A stretch of DNA of 64,000 nt from positions 124,001-188,000 of the forward strand of contig WION01000053.1 in the NCBI GenBank assembly GCA_015039365.1. The letters are read 5' to 3'. The position numbers were made by a program, and so were the translations under genes. Shown here piece by piece: positions 12,008 through 24,081 of this stretch. The number at the start of each line of letters is the position of its first letter. Position 1 is the stretch's first letter. The stretch is from Amanita rubescens. Its lineage: Eukaryota; Basidiomycota; Agaricomycetes; Agaricales; Amanitaceae. Below the pieces are notes generated by a model. It was not told the DNA's origin and did no database searches. It saw nothing but the letters and a program-made list of their open reading frames with translations.

Positions 12008-12949
12008 TGACGAACTAGTTTGGAAATAGCAAAGACGACTCACTTGGATGTTTTAATTCTACCCCATAAGTAGCACACATCGAGGTGAGATGATGACATT
12101 TCAAAGCGCTTTGCCTTCTCTAGAAGTGCATTCAAGCGAGGATCTGATTTGATTCAAAGGTGACATGGAAAATGATGGACAGGGCGAATGGACGAGACTG
12201 CACGATCCTCGCCATGTTTCAATACAGTATCTGCCGAACAGTGTCGCGACATTCGGCCTATTGCAATTCATCCGCTAACCGGAAGCGTTGAGTCATGGAA
12301 TGGCAGATGGGGGGCTTGGAAATGGTCCTTACCGACAGCGATGGGCCTACTATACCCGTCTCATGCCTCCCTTTAGACGCAACGATGGACGTCGGCAAGT
12401 GACTGCCGCTCTGTGCCTCACAACATAAGTCCTATGTGATGAATTGTGGCGGCAGCCGAAACCAGCGTATGGTAGACTGTAGTTGGCAAATGGCATGCGC
12501 TATTTTAACATGTTTTCTGTCTCGCACGCTATATGTTTGCATAACTAGATTACAGCGATCAACGAGTTACAAAATCTAGGCATATGTATACGAATATACC
12601 AATTCTCGGGAGGGACTCGGAGTACTATGATGCGCGCCCTGGGCTATTGGAAGAAAAGTTGGAGTTTGCGTTTAAGAGGCAAGTTTTAGCCGCTGGCCAT
12701 CAGTTTTTGAGCCAATGATAGACATGACAGTTCAGATAAAGATCGCTCAGTATGCTGGTAAGTAGGCTCGAGATGGCTAACAGTCTGATCACGCCGACAA
12801 ACTTGAAAAAAAACATCAATCAATACATTGCAATGTACAAAAATGGTCTCGATCAACTATTTAGCTGGCGACGCGCTAGATCAAACCTATTAGATTCATT
12901 CGGTAACTCCATGAAATTGAACAAACCAAGTGTTTCGTAGCTTGCGCGT

Positions 12950-13303
12950 TTAGTCGTCCTCCTTGGCCTCAAACCATTTGCCCAGACCAGTAACGGCTTG
13001 TCTCTCGTCGATCGGGATGTCGAGTTTGCCTGAGATTTCCATATTAATGTCGCCCTCATTTTTGAGTTCGAGCTTGAAGGAGTCTACGCCCACGAAGGAA
13101 GATTGCCCAGTAGGACCGACGGTGATCTCGTACGCGTCGTTGAGCTCTGAGAGTTTATAGTATTTCAGGGAGGCTTCGCCGGACTTGAAGCGCGCGACTC
13201 CTGTCGTGAAGGAGCCAGCGAACTTCTTGGAGTGTCCTTCAACTTTGAATATGGCGTTGAAGTTGTTACCGATGCCTTCGATTCTACCTTTGGCGGTGGG
13301 CAT
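12950..13303 (-). CDS. small beta-rich protein, family X, copy B
   Basis: An intact 117-residue ORF, near-identical in layout to copy A (7311-7664), with scattered substitutions such as the central segment reading NDAYEITVGP. Same start, same stop, no signal peptide. Function unknown. Differences from copy A lie in both coding and flanking DNA, so the two copies have been separate for some time yet both remain open. Confidence 0.7.
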   Translation of the reverse strand: MPTAKGRIEGIGNNFNAIFKVEGHSKKFAGSFTTGVARFKSGEASLKYYKLSELNDAYEITVGPTGQSSFVGVDSFKLELKNEGDINMEISGKLDIPIDERQAVTGLGKWFEAKEDD

Positions 13304-14030
13304 GATGAACCTGTGGTCCTAGTCAGCAAGCGCACTTCAGAGCAAAAGTAGATGACCCACTATTGAATTTGGAGATGTGAGGTTTGAAGATGGGGAGTAT
13401 GACGGTCAATCCACCTGTATTTATACCTTTGGAGCCATCTGCTACGCGCCATATATGTTCTGCGTTTACGTTTCTTCTCGTTCTGGATCTGTTTGTTATC
13501 TTCCATGCCTTCTGTCTATCCAAATGAACTAGTTCTTCCAGATGGAAGAACCATTGATGATTGGGTATGCATTGAGCGATGCAATCAGAAATCCCGAATC
13601 CAAACTGGAGAAGAATGGCACCGGTTTGAACACGCGCCAAACCTGAGTACCTCGATGTTGACGACGGTATGGCATTTTACATTTAAAATTATAGCGCGTG
13701 GGACTTGCAGTGTGCACAGCCCACGCTTCTCATCACGGTTACATAACTCTTCCAGAATCGAGTCACTAGGTACTGGCTTAGAGAGCGAATTCGCTTTGTT
13801 ACCAGGCTTTGCACATCGCGCTATGCAACGAGCATCGTGATCGCGTCGTAATCATTTCTTTCACCAGAATAGACTGAGAGAATGGTTTTGTACTCAGTTG
13901 CCAACAACTTACCACATTGCCTTAAAATAGCACATTAAAGGGTACTTGATACGGTCGTCGGTGAGTCGCAGGTGATCAGGCCCTGAGTGTTCGGAGCTTA
14001 ATCAAACCTGGCTTCTGTCATTATAAAATA

Positions 14031-14756
14031 CTATCCTAGATTAGGAATTTGAACAGTCCCTAGATTTTGAACAGCCCATTTTCTTCTGTCTTTCTCAAGA
14101 TACAACTTTGCACGTAAGTCTAAAAAATCTGGTAAATTCATACCACTTAGTTTACAACCCAATGAGTATACCGTATGATACCGAGAGAGAATTATGGAAT
14201 TTCAATGCCCACAGGCAGCAATTTATGCATCAGGGACTGAAAATGGTCGAGGGTGACAGGTAGATCCCTCAAGATCATGACATCCTCTACCCTTCAAACT
14301 CTTGTGGCTTTGTAACATCATGTATCACTATCTCATGTCCGAAATATAAACCAAACGGACTAGTGGAAGCTCTTCCACCCTCAGTAATGGGAGATTGACG
14401 TGTGACAATACCTTGCCATGCCGTGTTTAGACTCCGACTCAACACTCATTACGATGCGTAGCGCCATGCCATGTCAAAGCAAAGCGCTTGAAAGCTATAT
14501 TGTCCACTGAAAACCGACTATAATGATTCCGAAACCAAGGAAACCCAACGCTGAATTCGACATGAATTCAACGTGCTTTGCGGAGTTTGATTGTCTGGTA
14601 TGAGTTTGTTCAAATTCCTGGTCAGGACACAGAATTGTCCAGCATTTGGGAACTACGAATGCATTGCAGGACTGTAGTCATGGCATCTTTTTCCCATTTG
14701 AGAAAGACTGAGGTGAATCAGATATGAAATTTGTTCAAATTCCTGATCTAGGATAG
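14031..14756. mobile_element. non-autonomous Tc1/mariner-like element
   Basis: 726 bp bounded by inverted repeats: CTATCCTAGAT followed by AGGAATTTGAACA at the left, and the reverse complement with one mismatch at the right. It is flanked by TA on both sides (14029-14030 and 14757-14758). The corresponding place in copy A (about 8515-8520) reads straight through without the insert. There is no transposase ORF inside, so it must be moved in trans. An internal echo of the right end occurs near 14604-14635. Confidence 0.8.
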
Positions 14757-15289
14757 TAGACTTAGTATGAGAGACTTCCCATGCGGACATAGGCGTGGAA
14801 CAAATATATTTCAATTCCTGGGCCCAAGCGGCTTTCGTCAAACGTGAATCGTGATTGCACATTACTTGCCATAGTGTATATTGCGACATTATCTGCCAAG
14901 GATCACACAAAAGATCGCAACATTTGCGACTTGACATCTCAAGTTTTCTCAAAGGGTAGATTCTGATCTGGGATTGAATCGGCGGTCTAGAAGTGACATC
15001 CAAAACGGAGAACAGATGCTGATCAGAAGACCTGAGCAACATTTGCGATTCGAGGACCTGTCTGCTTCTGAATGACTTCTCTAGAGTTTCCTAGTTTCCG
15101 ACACATCTGATCCATCAATGTACATCATGGGGGCTGTTCAATAATTGACAGACAGGAAGCATGGAAGACGAAAATTGGAGCAAAAACAAAAGTCATGCAG
15201 CTAGAAGTTCTCAGGTGGTTACCTTCTCGTGAGATGCATCCACTCCATAAATGGGGTGTTAAATGTTACGGATCCGGACAGAGGGCACG

Positions 15290-15540
15290 TATTCTTTGAA
15301 AGTGATGGCGCAAGTTTGACAAAGAGGATTTTTCCATTCCTGGAACAGCTCATATATATTGAGACGTGGCGCGCAGAAGGATACCGCATCAGTGAGGACT
15401 TTTCTACGCACCGAAGAACCATGTGGGCAGATGATAGATTTCCTGAGTGAGGTTTCATCCGTCAGATGCGCCATTGACCTTATTTCACCCCATCATCGAA
15501 CCAACACCGTACGATAACGGGTCAAAAGCACTCAAGTAGG
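15290..15540 (+). pseudogene. NMD3 fragment in duplication copy B
   Basis: Same NMD3-derived sequence as at 9040-9250, including the intron region and the ACGATAAC...GTCAAAAGCACT junction matching the NMD3 exon 3 start. Here it ends at about 15535, where similarity to copy A stops. Frame destroyed. The following 15540-15960 shows no gene. Confidence 0.7.
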
Positions 15541-15967
15541 CTTTGGGCTGCTTGGATGTCTCGCGTGTCGCCGTTGCCTCACAACGCCGCGAGTAGATGT
15601 CTCGTGAATTGCGCGTATCGCCGTTACAGTGCATATTAGGAAGCAAACTACAACTCGTGCGGTTACTACTCCAAAACCTGCCTCACCCGCATCGGAAACG
15701 CTGCACCTCCGAGTTCACCAGCCACTTTTGGGCGGGACGCTTGTCCAACCCCATTTCCTGCCCATTCACAAGTTTGAAAGAAAAGGTTCGGATGAGAACG
15801 GACAGAACAACCGAGTTGAAATGATCGTAGTTTCAAGTACAAAAAGTGTGAAAGTCAAGAGTGAGGTTTTCCCGATGAATAGGGAATCCAACTTATCTAG
15901 TCTCTCACCCTTATTACTCGTGTGAACACCTGCGTCGAATCACCGCATCATCGCATCTTGTCCTCTT

Positions 15968-16969
15968 CTAACGTGGAGGCTTACAGCCGGGATATTTGGG
16001 GCCAGCCCATTGCCATTCTTCCTTGACACAATCATATGCCTCCTCACAGCATTTTCCGTCTTTGTTCTGAAATGCATCTGAATAAAAAGCAGTGAATGAA
16101 GAGATAAATTTCGTACAATTTCCAGATGTGTCTTTTCACGAAACTGATGAGCTGAAATGAATGGATAGAGTGAAGATTAGCATACCGGCAATTCACGCCA
16201 TGCCTTATGCCATGTCTTATAATCGTATTTTTTGTAGGCATAAACCATCCATGTCCTCTCGGATGCAATCTTCGTGCCAATTGACTTTTCCAGAGGGCTG
16301 ATAAACGAATGAATGGATACAGGAAAGAATGACTTACTGGCTCAGGACCCCACTTCCCGTCGGGCAAAAACATAAGGTTTGACATCGTCGTGCCATATGC
16401 CTTTTCCAGAAGTTGATAAACGAATAAATGGATACAGAGAACTTGAATGGCATACCGGTATATGACTCCACTTCTGGTTTGGCAAAAACATAAACCCCGA
16501 TATCACCGTGCCAATTGGCTTTTCCAGAGGGCTGATCAATAAACAAATTAATGCAGAGAAGAATGGCATACCGGCTTAGCACCCCACTTGCCGTCCGGCA
16601 GAAGCATACGCCCTGATATCTCCGTGCCAATTGGCTTTTCAAGAAGCTGATAAATAAATAAATGGATACAGCGAAGAATGGCATACCGGCTTAGGACCCC
16701 ACTTCCCGGTCGGCAAAAGCATACACTCTGGCTGTTGGGAATTCCATGGCAGACGTGATTTAACTTTTTCCAAAACCCTTGCTCTAGCAGAGCATGGCGC
16801 TCGTTTCTACAAGGGGACGATTAGAGTAGAATTCTTCATTAACATCGCAAGAGCATACTGCTATGGCCAATCCATCACCGCCTTCGCTACGAGTTTTCAG
16901 GTGCATAGGTGAAGCACTTATAGTGCATGACAAAATCAAAAGGGTAGTAATAGATAAGAAGAGACGCAT
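15968..16969 (-). CDS. secreted repeat protein with tandemly duplicated exons
   Basis: Not a known family to me. Eight exons (16859-16969, 16687-16806, 16572-16634, 16456-16518, 16338-16400, 16186-16284, 16117-16131, 15968-16066), all joined in phase 0, give 633 nt and 210 residues. Exon 1 encodes a signal peptide (MRLFLSITTLLILSCTIS, then ASP). Exons 3, 4 and 5 are each exactly 63 nt and encode 21-residue repeats with the core IGT.IS then MLLPDGKWG and a final P. The end of exon 2 carries the second half of a repeat, and exon 6 the first half of one. The last exon is Cys-rich (KCC, DCV, GCKPP). Introns are 50-55 nt, similar in sequence, mostly with GTATGC donors. Exon 7 is a 15-nt microexon and is the least certain. 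I use the Met at 16969, not the in-frame Met at 17029, because it starts the hydrophobic signal. Confidence 0.7.
16338..16690 (-). repeat. tandem exon-plus-intron repeat, about 116 bp per unit
   Basis: Three full units, each one 63-nt exon and one 52-55-nt intron, with partial units on both sides. Intron 3' ends share the sequence CTCTGGAAAAG or close variants, and exon starts share AT..GGCACG. Similarity of both introns and exons shows duplication at the DNA level. Confidence 0.85.
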
Positions 16970-17177
16970 AATCAGCGAGAAAATCAGCGAGAAAGAGGAA
17001 GAGGAGGACCAGCCTAGCGAATTGATCACGTTGGTCGTGCAAATTATACCTTCGACTCAGTTGCCAGTGGAGACTTGGAGATCATCAATCAAATATTGAT
17101 TGATTTTGGGAAACGGTCGTCAGCCATCATGCATCTGATCCACAGCGGCAGGAGGCGGCAGGTCAAAAGCTCATACT

Positions 17178-17588
17178 TCATGACCCCGCAATTCCAACTG
17201 GTAATTTTTGGAGGTGAGTGATTTGGGTGTTCCGAGGCCACCCGACATAAGCTAAGCACGACGAATACACCAATGCAAGGAATGCAAAAATCCGCGACAC
17301 GAATCGATGGTGTCGGCCTTTCCTCGGTTGAGTGAACTCCGTTTGGTAACGAACCGCCCTGTTTTCCAATTCGGTAATGTCAGACTTGAGTAGCTCCATT
17401 TTCTTGATAGCATCGACCAGTTGCGGTCGGATCTGTCTGCCCTCTTCATCTGAAAGAGGTAGATTAGAGTGGTCTGTTTTAGAAAAAAATGTGAGGGGCA
17501 TTAGTGCAAAGGGATATGACGTTAGGGTTGACAGACAAACCCTATATATACTCACTAGTATTCGATACACAAGGATCTTCCTATACAT
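17178..17588 (-). CDS. hypothetical small protein with one membrane segment
   Basis: An open frame of up to 136 residues. A better start may be the internal Met about 30 codons in (near 17500), since the preceding part is unlike a leader peptide. The centre is charged and probably helical (EEGRQIRPQLVDAIKKMELL), followed by a hydrophobic stretch (IFAFLALVYSSCLAYVGW) that could be a membrane anchor. I do not recognise the family. It could also be a chance ORF. 17590-17980 shows no gene. Confidence 0.35.
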   Translation of the reverse strand: MYRKILVYRILVSIYRVCLSTLTSYPFALMPLTFFSKTDHSNLPLSDEEGRQIRPQLVDAIKKMELLKSDITELENRAVRYQTEFTQPRKGRHHRFVSRIFAFLALVYSSCLAYVGWPRNTQITHLQKLPVGIAGS

Positions 17589-17981
17589 GCGGCGACGGCC
17601 GAAGGGTAATCATCTGTAAGTCCGGGTGTGGTGGTGCATTGGAAATCGTGCTAGCAGCCCTAACGGTTTTAACTAACAATCATCAGGTGTGAGCCCCCCG
17701 AAGCTGTGCAGATCCTTAGTCTCTACTCTTGTAGTTAGTGGGCACAGAAAATGGTTTGAGTCGGCGATGCGGCGCTGACGCAGTTCAAATCTGACCGGTA
17801 AAGACCAATAACCGATGGTTACGTGCGCGAATAGGAGGCGTGCACACAGAAACCTCTCCCTCCAGGACGAGACGGTGCGCAGTGTTACTCCAGGTGATGA
17901 TTTTGAGCAAGCCGCACGCAACTTGAACTAAACTAATCGTGAGCATTTACGTAACTAATATGTATATATCAATACAAGCTA

Positions 17982-20900
17982 TCAGTTCATTTTCACCTTC
18001 CCCCGCGATGACCGGCCTTGCATGCGGGACCTACTCGACACAATTACATCCGCTGCCAGGTACTCCCCCAGCGCGCATATACCCGCTGACCATAGCAGAA
18101 GCAGCGACGTTATACAAAAGAAGCTGATAGACTGTCCAATCTCCAGCCACGAACCTTGAAAATTTCAAGTGAGTGAGAGACGATAACAGCATGCAGCACG
18201 ACCCTACCTATATCTTGCACCTGGAAGAAAAAGGTGAGGGTCATTCCATCCGTAAGCGTCAGAGCGACAAGCAATAGTGAAAAAGGCGGCAACTGGAGGG
18301 TGCTATTCAACACAGCGAATGTCACCGATAGGATAATGTAGGGAACGATGATCTTGAATATCTGTCGCAATGTCAATGGATAAGAAGTGACCAAGAGCAC
18401 CAGACCTACCAATAGCGCTGCCATGAAGAACGGACTAAACTTGGGTATCAACCGGTAAACCGGTTCCAGATAGAATGATCTGCAATATGTCAGCAGGTAA
18501 TAGCAAAGAGCCTACATCGACACATACGAGATCGAAGCAACACTGGATCGCATTGATCAGCTTTTTATCCGGGAAGAAAAATCGAATCCGCTCACTTTCC
18601 AGTCCCGAAAAACCCAACCTGCACGAAAAACAAGAAAAACAGAGCAATTCTCAGGTCATCCAGTTGGAACCTATAACCCCCAGGCTTTGTCTGGCCTTCC
18701 TTGCCTCCATCAGACGACGAGTTTGATGTTGTTGACGCCGATGATGCAACGGCAGGGCTTAGGGTGCCGGTCGAAACCGCTTGACGATACTTTCTCACAA
18801 TCCCTTCCACCAATATCCACATGACCAGCGTCACCGAATACGCTGAGTAAAACATTCCTTCTGCGCTGATGGACAGAATGACAAAACATGGGCCAAAGCC
18901 GAGGAAGTAAGTCAGAACTCTCGAACTGATCGTTCGGTGCATAGGCAGGTGCAGAAATGGTAACGTCGCTGACACCACGAGTACCGCCCAACCGATAACT
19001 TGGTTATGCAGCGGCAGCCCGAGCTTTGATTGAAGATTCCGGGCCGAACTCGCAGTCGTGATCATTGCCATAATTATCAATGCCATCTGCAGAGACCATT
19101 TAATTCACATCAACCACCAAGAACGTAGTCACGCTTACCTGCACCCTTAACCTCTTCTTCAACTCTTCAGCATCCTTCGTCCCGTTCCGCTTTTCTACGC
19201 TTCTAACCACATAGGGCATACAAACCCGCCCCACGACCAACATCACAACGCCGCCCATCTCACTACACGAAAAACGTCATTAGTACAAACCAACGTTGTC
19301 CAGTACCCCAAATCACGTACATCATAATCAAGCTTTCTGTCATGTTCACCGGCAACAACGGAAAAACACCCGTCACTGCGCAAGACACACCCCATACCAA
19401 TGCAGCAGCCGTGTTTTCCTGCCGCAACGCGACGGGCCAAGTCAAGGGCCATACAATTCCTATAATAAAAAACCCAACACTCCATATAGATCTATGCGTA
19501 TATCCCAACTAGATTATTCGTAGTCAGTGAGTTGTCTCCGGTGTGTTGAGATTGACGTACCACCATGGCTTGTAACGACCCGACGACTAACACGCCCACT
19601 CCAATCACCCTTCCAAAGTCTATTGAAGACAAGTCCGACCAGGACCATTGGGCTATCCTTGGGACGACCTTCAGCAAGACTTGGTTCCAGAAGTAACAAG
19701 GGAATAAGATGTAGAGATAGAATGTCCACGGAGATCGTTGCAGCGCAAAGAGTATCCAAGAAACGATAGCCACGAAAAGAGAAAACACGTTGATAGCGAA
19801 TTTGATGAAAGAGGTCCGGAATGGTGAATTAGAATCAGCAAAGTTGGGGTCTTTATGAAAACCAAGAATGTATAGAGCGCCGTAAGCTGCCCAACCGAGG
19901 TATGCGGTTGAGACGATGGACCGGATCAAAACGCGGTCATATGTTTGGAGGTAGTGAAGCCCATCGAGCCCAATTTGAATTGCTTCGCCCGATTTCAACC
20001 GTGCAGCATACCATTGCTTGCGGGTTATGAGGTTTTCTATTTCTAATATCCGAGAGGAGAGTGCATGTGGAGATGAAAGAGGAGGAAATGGTTTGTAAAA
20101 TAATGTGCGTGATTCTTTGAGTTCTACGGAAAGCCGTAAGTATCTGGCATAGTCTTAAAGACAAACAGCGGCATACCATGCTTAACTCTATAGTGCTCTA
20201 GAATGACCTGGTATCATCAGTACTCGATATGCAAAACTTAGAGTGGACGAACAGACCTTTGCGTTTACTAATGCAGCTCTTGCAACCGTTTCGTCGTCAA
20301 ACACTTCAGGATCGAGATATCCAGGTCTAGATGGATCAACGTCGGGAAGCACCCCAACAGAGTTGACAGGCCAGTTTGACCCAACGAGCGTCGACATGAG
20401 CGAAGCAATATCAGCCTGCTCGACGTCTCGTCTGAGTAAATGTGTTAACCCCCATGTCCGGGAGTACTCATCATGTGAAGATGGTGTCGTGTCTTGTAGT
20501 GGTCCACGAACGCCTTTGCCCCAAGCAACAAGTGGCGTGCGGGTATTGTCAGGGTCTGTAAAACAACCCTATAAAGGTTAGAAAACAGATAGTATAGGCA
20601 GAAGCAAAAGATACTGACGTCCATCACCATGGTTGCCTATGACAGACATCCCATGGTCAGCGGTAAAGACGTAGCTGGTGTCGTTATCGCCATTGTAGAA
20701 AGAGTTGAATAAGGATTCGACCTTCTGCACGATGGTGTCTACCACAGCGATGTTGTTCATGTATTCCTGATAAAAGGTGAGAACATGTGGAAATCAGTAG
20801 GATGCGCATACCTTGGAGTGTGGTCGGTATGAATGGCCTGTCGTATCCAAGCCTAAGAGGTGAAGAAAGAAGACAACGCCCTCAGAATGTAATTGTTCGT

Positions 20901-21887
20901 AAAGATGAGAATCCGTCGTAGCATTCTTGAATAGTACTTGAAGTTGGTCTAGTACCCATAAATCTAAAGCAGTAGCGTCTAATTTGATCAAGTTAGTATA
21001 AAGATGAAAAAAAGCGTTTAAACAAGGAATCACCTTTAGTGAAATCCTCGTCGTTTCCGGAGTAACACCATGTTTTCACCTTTTCCGGCATCGCCCCATG
21101 CGCAAACATTGGCAGAATGTCAGGTGAGCCGAAGGAGAAGGTGGTACTCGACTGGTTGAACACCGAGTCAAAGTCAACCTGGAGATGCTCGACATTCCTA
21201 TATCACATAAACATCGAATTGGCGGACCCACTGGATTCATTTTCCATCCCTATAATAGACTGGGATTAGTGAACCTATAAGGTTTTGAAAGTGGATGTCT
21301 TGCCTTGGTCACAGCCGAAACATCTTCGTACATGCCACCTGCGTAACATGTTAGTCCGTTGAGAAGTTGAGAAGAGCAATAAAAGCGCACCGATGATCGC
21401 CACATGCCCTGGTCTGCTTTCCGTCGGTACATGTGTATGTGAGATCCCAAATGCTCCGCGCTTCTCGACTATGGAGCGCAAATAGGGCGCGACAACACTT
21501 GGCGCGCCGTCAAACTGGAATACGTTTGGCGTAAAGAGGAGATCTGCGCGCAAGCCATCACCTAGAGGTATAACCAATATGGTAAGCGAGAGCATGATTC
21601 GCGTGTAGACAGAACCCATTACCGACAATGAGTACCACGCGCTTTGCGTTGGCATTGGTCGATGAACCATTCCCGTCGACTTTGTACCTCTGCATTCCAT
21701 GCACGACGGAACTCGTGAAGTAACAGTCGAACACGGTTCCAATATAGACGAGGTGGAAAACCAGGGCAAGGACGAGGAGTCTGGCGATGCCGTCTATGGA
21801 CTTTTTAGACTTTTTGCGTGATTTTGAGTCCGTCCTTGCATTATTTGTGGGCGCAGGCGGTGAAGCCGACGTTGGCTGGGACGACAT
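17982..21887 (-). CDS. MCD4: GPI ethanolamine phosphate transferase 1 (Mcd4/PIG-N)
   Basis: Adds phosphoethanolamine to the first mannose of the GPI anchor in the ER membrane. The coding sequence is split by many short introns. The N-terminus at 21887 has a basic Ser-rich stretch, then one membrane helix ([17 protein letters not shown]). The alkaline-phosphatase-like lumenal domain is clear: VLIVG joined by an intron to [55 protein letters not shown], and [15 protein letters not shown]. Metal-binding Asp and His residues are present in these motifs. The rest down to 17982 is a multi-pass membrane region (for example [17 protein letters not shown], then [16 protein letters not shown]). It ends ...GKVKMN. 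It is divergent from the histone deacetylase gene, 150 bp away. Confidence 0.93.
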
Positions 21888-22037
21888 GCCTTGAGCTGAG
21901 ATCCAGTCCCAGATCTTATTTGCCTCTGTTGTGTAACGTGTAAGTAACCTGTCACGTGACATGACGTAAGCGCCTGCATTTGGCAACGATCGGCCCGACG
22001 GTGTCCCCCCGCACTCAACGCTTCACTGCGCTGCTCG

Positions 22038-24081
22038 ATGTCGAAGAGACGGGTGTCGTACTACTATGACTGTTAGTGCTCGTTTTTATGTTCAGATAAC
22101 GGAAAACTAATTCTTATTCTATAGCCGACGTGGGCGCGTACACTTATGGCCTGGGACACCCCATGAAGCCTCATCGGATAAGGGTCACGCACGACTTGGT
22201 CTCGGCGTACGATATGTTGGATAAAATGCATATTCTGGTGCGTCCGTTACCTCTCTTCCTCTTACCGCTCGAAGAGAACTCAACCTGGCATTGCAGAGAC
22301 CGAAACGTGCAACCCCCGAAGCAATGAGCTCGTTCCACACAGATGAATACGTCCACTTCTTGCATCGGGTGACACCAGAAACGGCGGAGGAGCTAACATA
22401 TCACGGGACAAGATGTACGCCGAGCCATCTCTGACATGCCGCATACTAGTACTGATCCCCGCCAAAGTTCTCGTTGGCGACGATAACCCACCATTCGAAG
22501 GGGTCTTTGAGTTTTGCTCGATTTCTGCTGGAGGGTCCATTGGTGCGCTGCTCTGTCCAATCTAATCCTTCCGCCGCCGCCACTCATCTCCCATCCTCAA
22601 TCCAGGCGCCGCCAACAGGATAGCCTCCGGCTCCGCCGACATCGCTATAAACTGGGCCGGCGGCCTGCACCACGCCAAAAAACGTGAAGCGTCAGGGTTT
22701 TGCTACATCAACGACATTGTACTGGGCATCCTTGAACTCCTGCGCACCTACCCCCGTGTTCTATATATAGACATCGACTGCCATCACGGTGACGGAGTGG
22801 AAGAAGCGTTCTACACCACTGACCGCGTCATGACATGTAGTTTCCACAAGTTTGGGGAATACTTTCCTGGTACGGGAACACAAGAGGATAGAGGAAGAGG
22901 TAAAGGTAAAGGTTATGCTGTGAATGTACCTCTGAAGGACGGGATAACGGACGAATCGTTCAGGAGCGTGTTTGAACCTGTAAGTCTGTTTGATATTTAG
23001 AGAGACTGGCGTAACAACTCCATTCAGGTGATATCCAAAATACTAGAAGTATATCGACCATCTGCTGTCGTGCTCCAATGCGGTGCCGACTCATTATCCG
23101 GCGACAAATTGGGCTGCTTCAATTTGACTATGCATGGCCACGCCCATTGTGTTCAGTTTCTGCGAAAACAAAACATTCCCTTGATCCTCCTAGGTGGAGG
23201 GGGCTACACGGTCAAAAATGTGGCACGGACGTGGACATACGAGACCGCGTGCGCACTTGGAATAGAGGATACCATAGATCCTGTTTTACCCTGGAACGAA
23301 TACTTTGAATGGTTCGGCCCAAGATACCGCTTGGAGGTTGCTGAGAATAATATGGATGACTTGAATATCAAAGACGGATCGTTGGAGAAAGTCAGGTATG
23401 TAGCTTGGTCGTCTGCTTCTCTGTCAATGAGGCTCAATTTCTCAAAGGACAACGGCATTGGAACAACTTCAAAGTTTAATTCATGCGCCATCTGTTAGCA
23501 TGCATTACGTTCCACGACAGACCGTAGGTGAACACCTGGGCTTCAAAGACGAGGTACTCAAACGGGACCATCTTGATGAGCGGCTAGCACGTACGTACTA
23601 CCTCTTACCACCTATCTCTCCTTTAACTAACAAAATACACCCAGAACATATTCGATACGTTTATGATCTGCAAGAATCTGACACGACCTCCGAAGATTCC
23701 GATGACGACTCGTGGGACTCTGACGACTCGGCCGTCTCAAACCGACGTCGTCGTTCCTCAAACTTCGTCAATAAATCTCAAAAAAAACGAATGAGCTTGA
23801 TCACAAACCAATACTTTGAGATTCCTTCATGCGAGCAAGGGTTTAGTCACTTGGAATGCGGCGCTCCTCCTAGCAAGAGTGCAAGACGCCGGTTCTTCCA
23901 GAGCAACGGGACGTGGGATGACATCACCGGAAGAGCCAGCGCGAGAATGTCTCCTGGTCTATTAGGACCGCAAAATACCGCTTTGAGTGCGTTGATGGAA
24001 AGAGGAGGAAGAGAGTTTGAGTCGCCGGGTGTCGAAGAAATGGACGAAGATTGGGATGATGCTATGGTGGTCGAGGCGTAA
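22038..24081 (+). CDS. RPD3: class I histone deacetylase, Rpd3-like
   Basis: Removes acetyl groups from histone tails in the nucleus. Several exons (first three 22038-22071, 22125-22237 and from 22297) join in frame. Class I signatures are [33 protein letters not shown] (two catalytic His), [15 protein letters not shown], the metal-binding [40 protein letters not shown] (metal-binding Asp) and the catalytic Tyr in GGGGYT. The usual IDVHHGDG reads IDCHHGDG. The C-terminal tail (about 23650-24081) is acidic then basic, with Ser/Asp-rich and RRRR stretches, and ends [13 protein letters not shown]; such tails are typical of Rpd3 relatives. Confidence 0.93.

Larger units (their letters stand above)
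11881..15540. repeat. segmental duplication, copy B
   Basis: Second copy of the block at 6130-9250. Here it is continuous with the rest of the NUP188 remnant, so this is probably the older location. It contains the family X gene 12950-13303, the inverted-repeat element 14031-14756 (absent from copy A) and an NMD3 fragment. I see no genes in 12010-12945, 13305-14030 or 14757-15280. Confidence 0.85.

Noticed and set aside
16044..16684. Overlapping minus-strand ORFs of 113 and 116 codons through the 16 kb repeat, read without splicing
   Set aside because: They run through introns with GTATGC/AG borders. The spliced model keeps phase 0 in every unit and adds a signal peptide and a natural stop.
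15968..16969. Kex2-processed peptide precursor (dikaritin or mating-pheromone type)
   Set aside because: The repeats lack dibasic sites between units (only one KR, before the first repeat), so the processing logic of those precursors is not seen.
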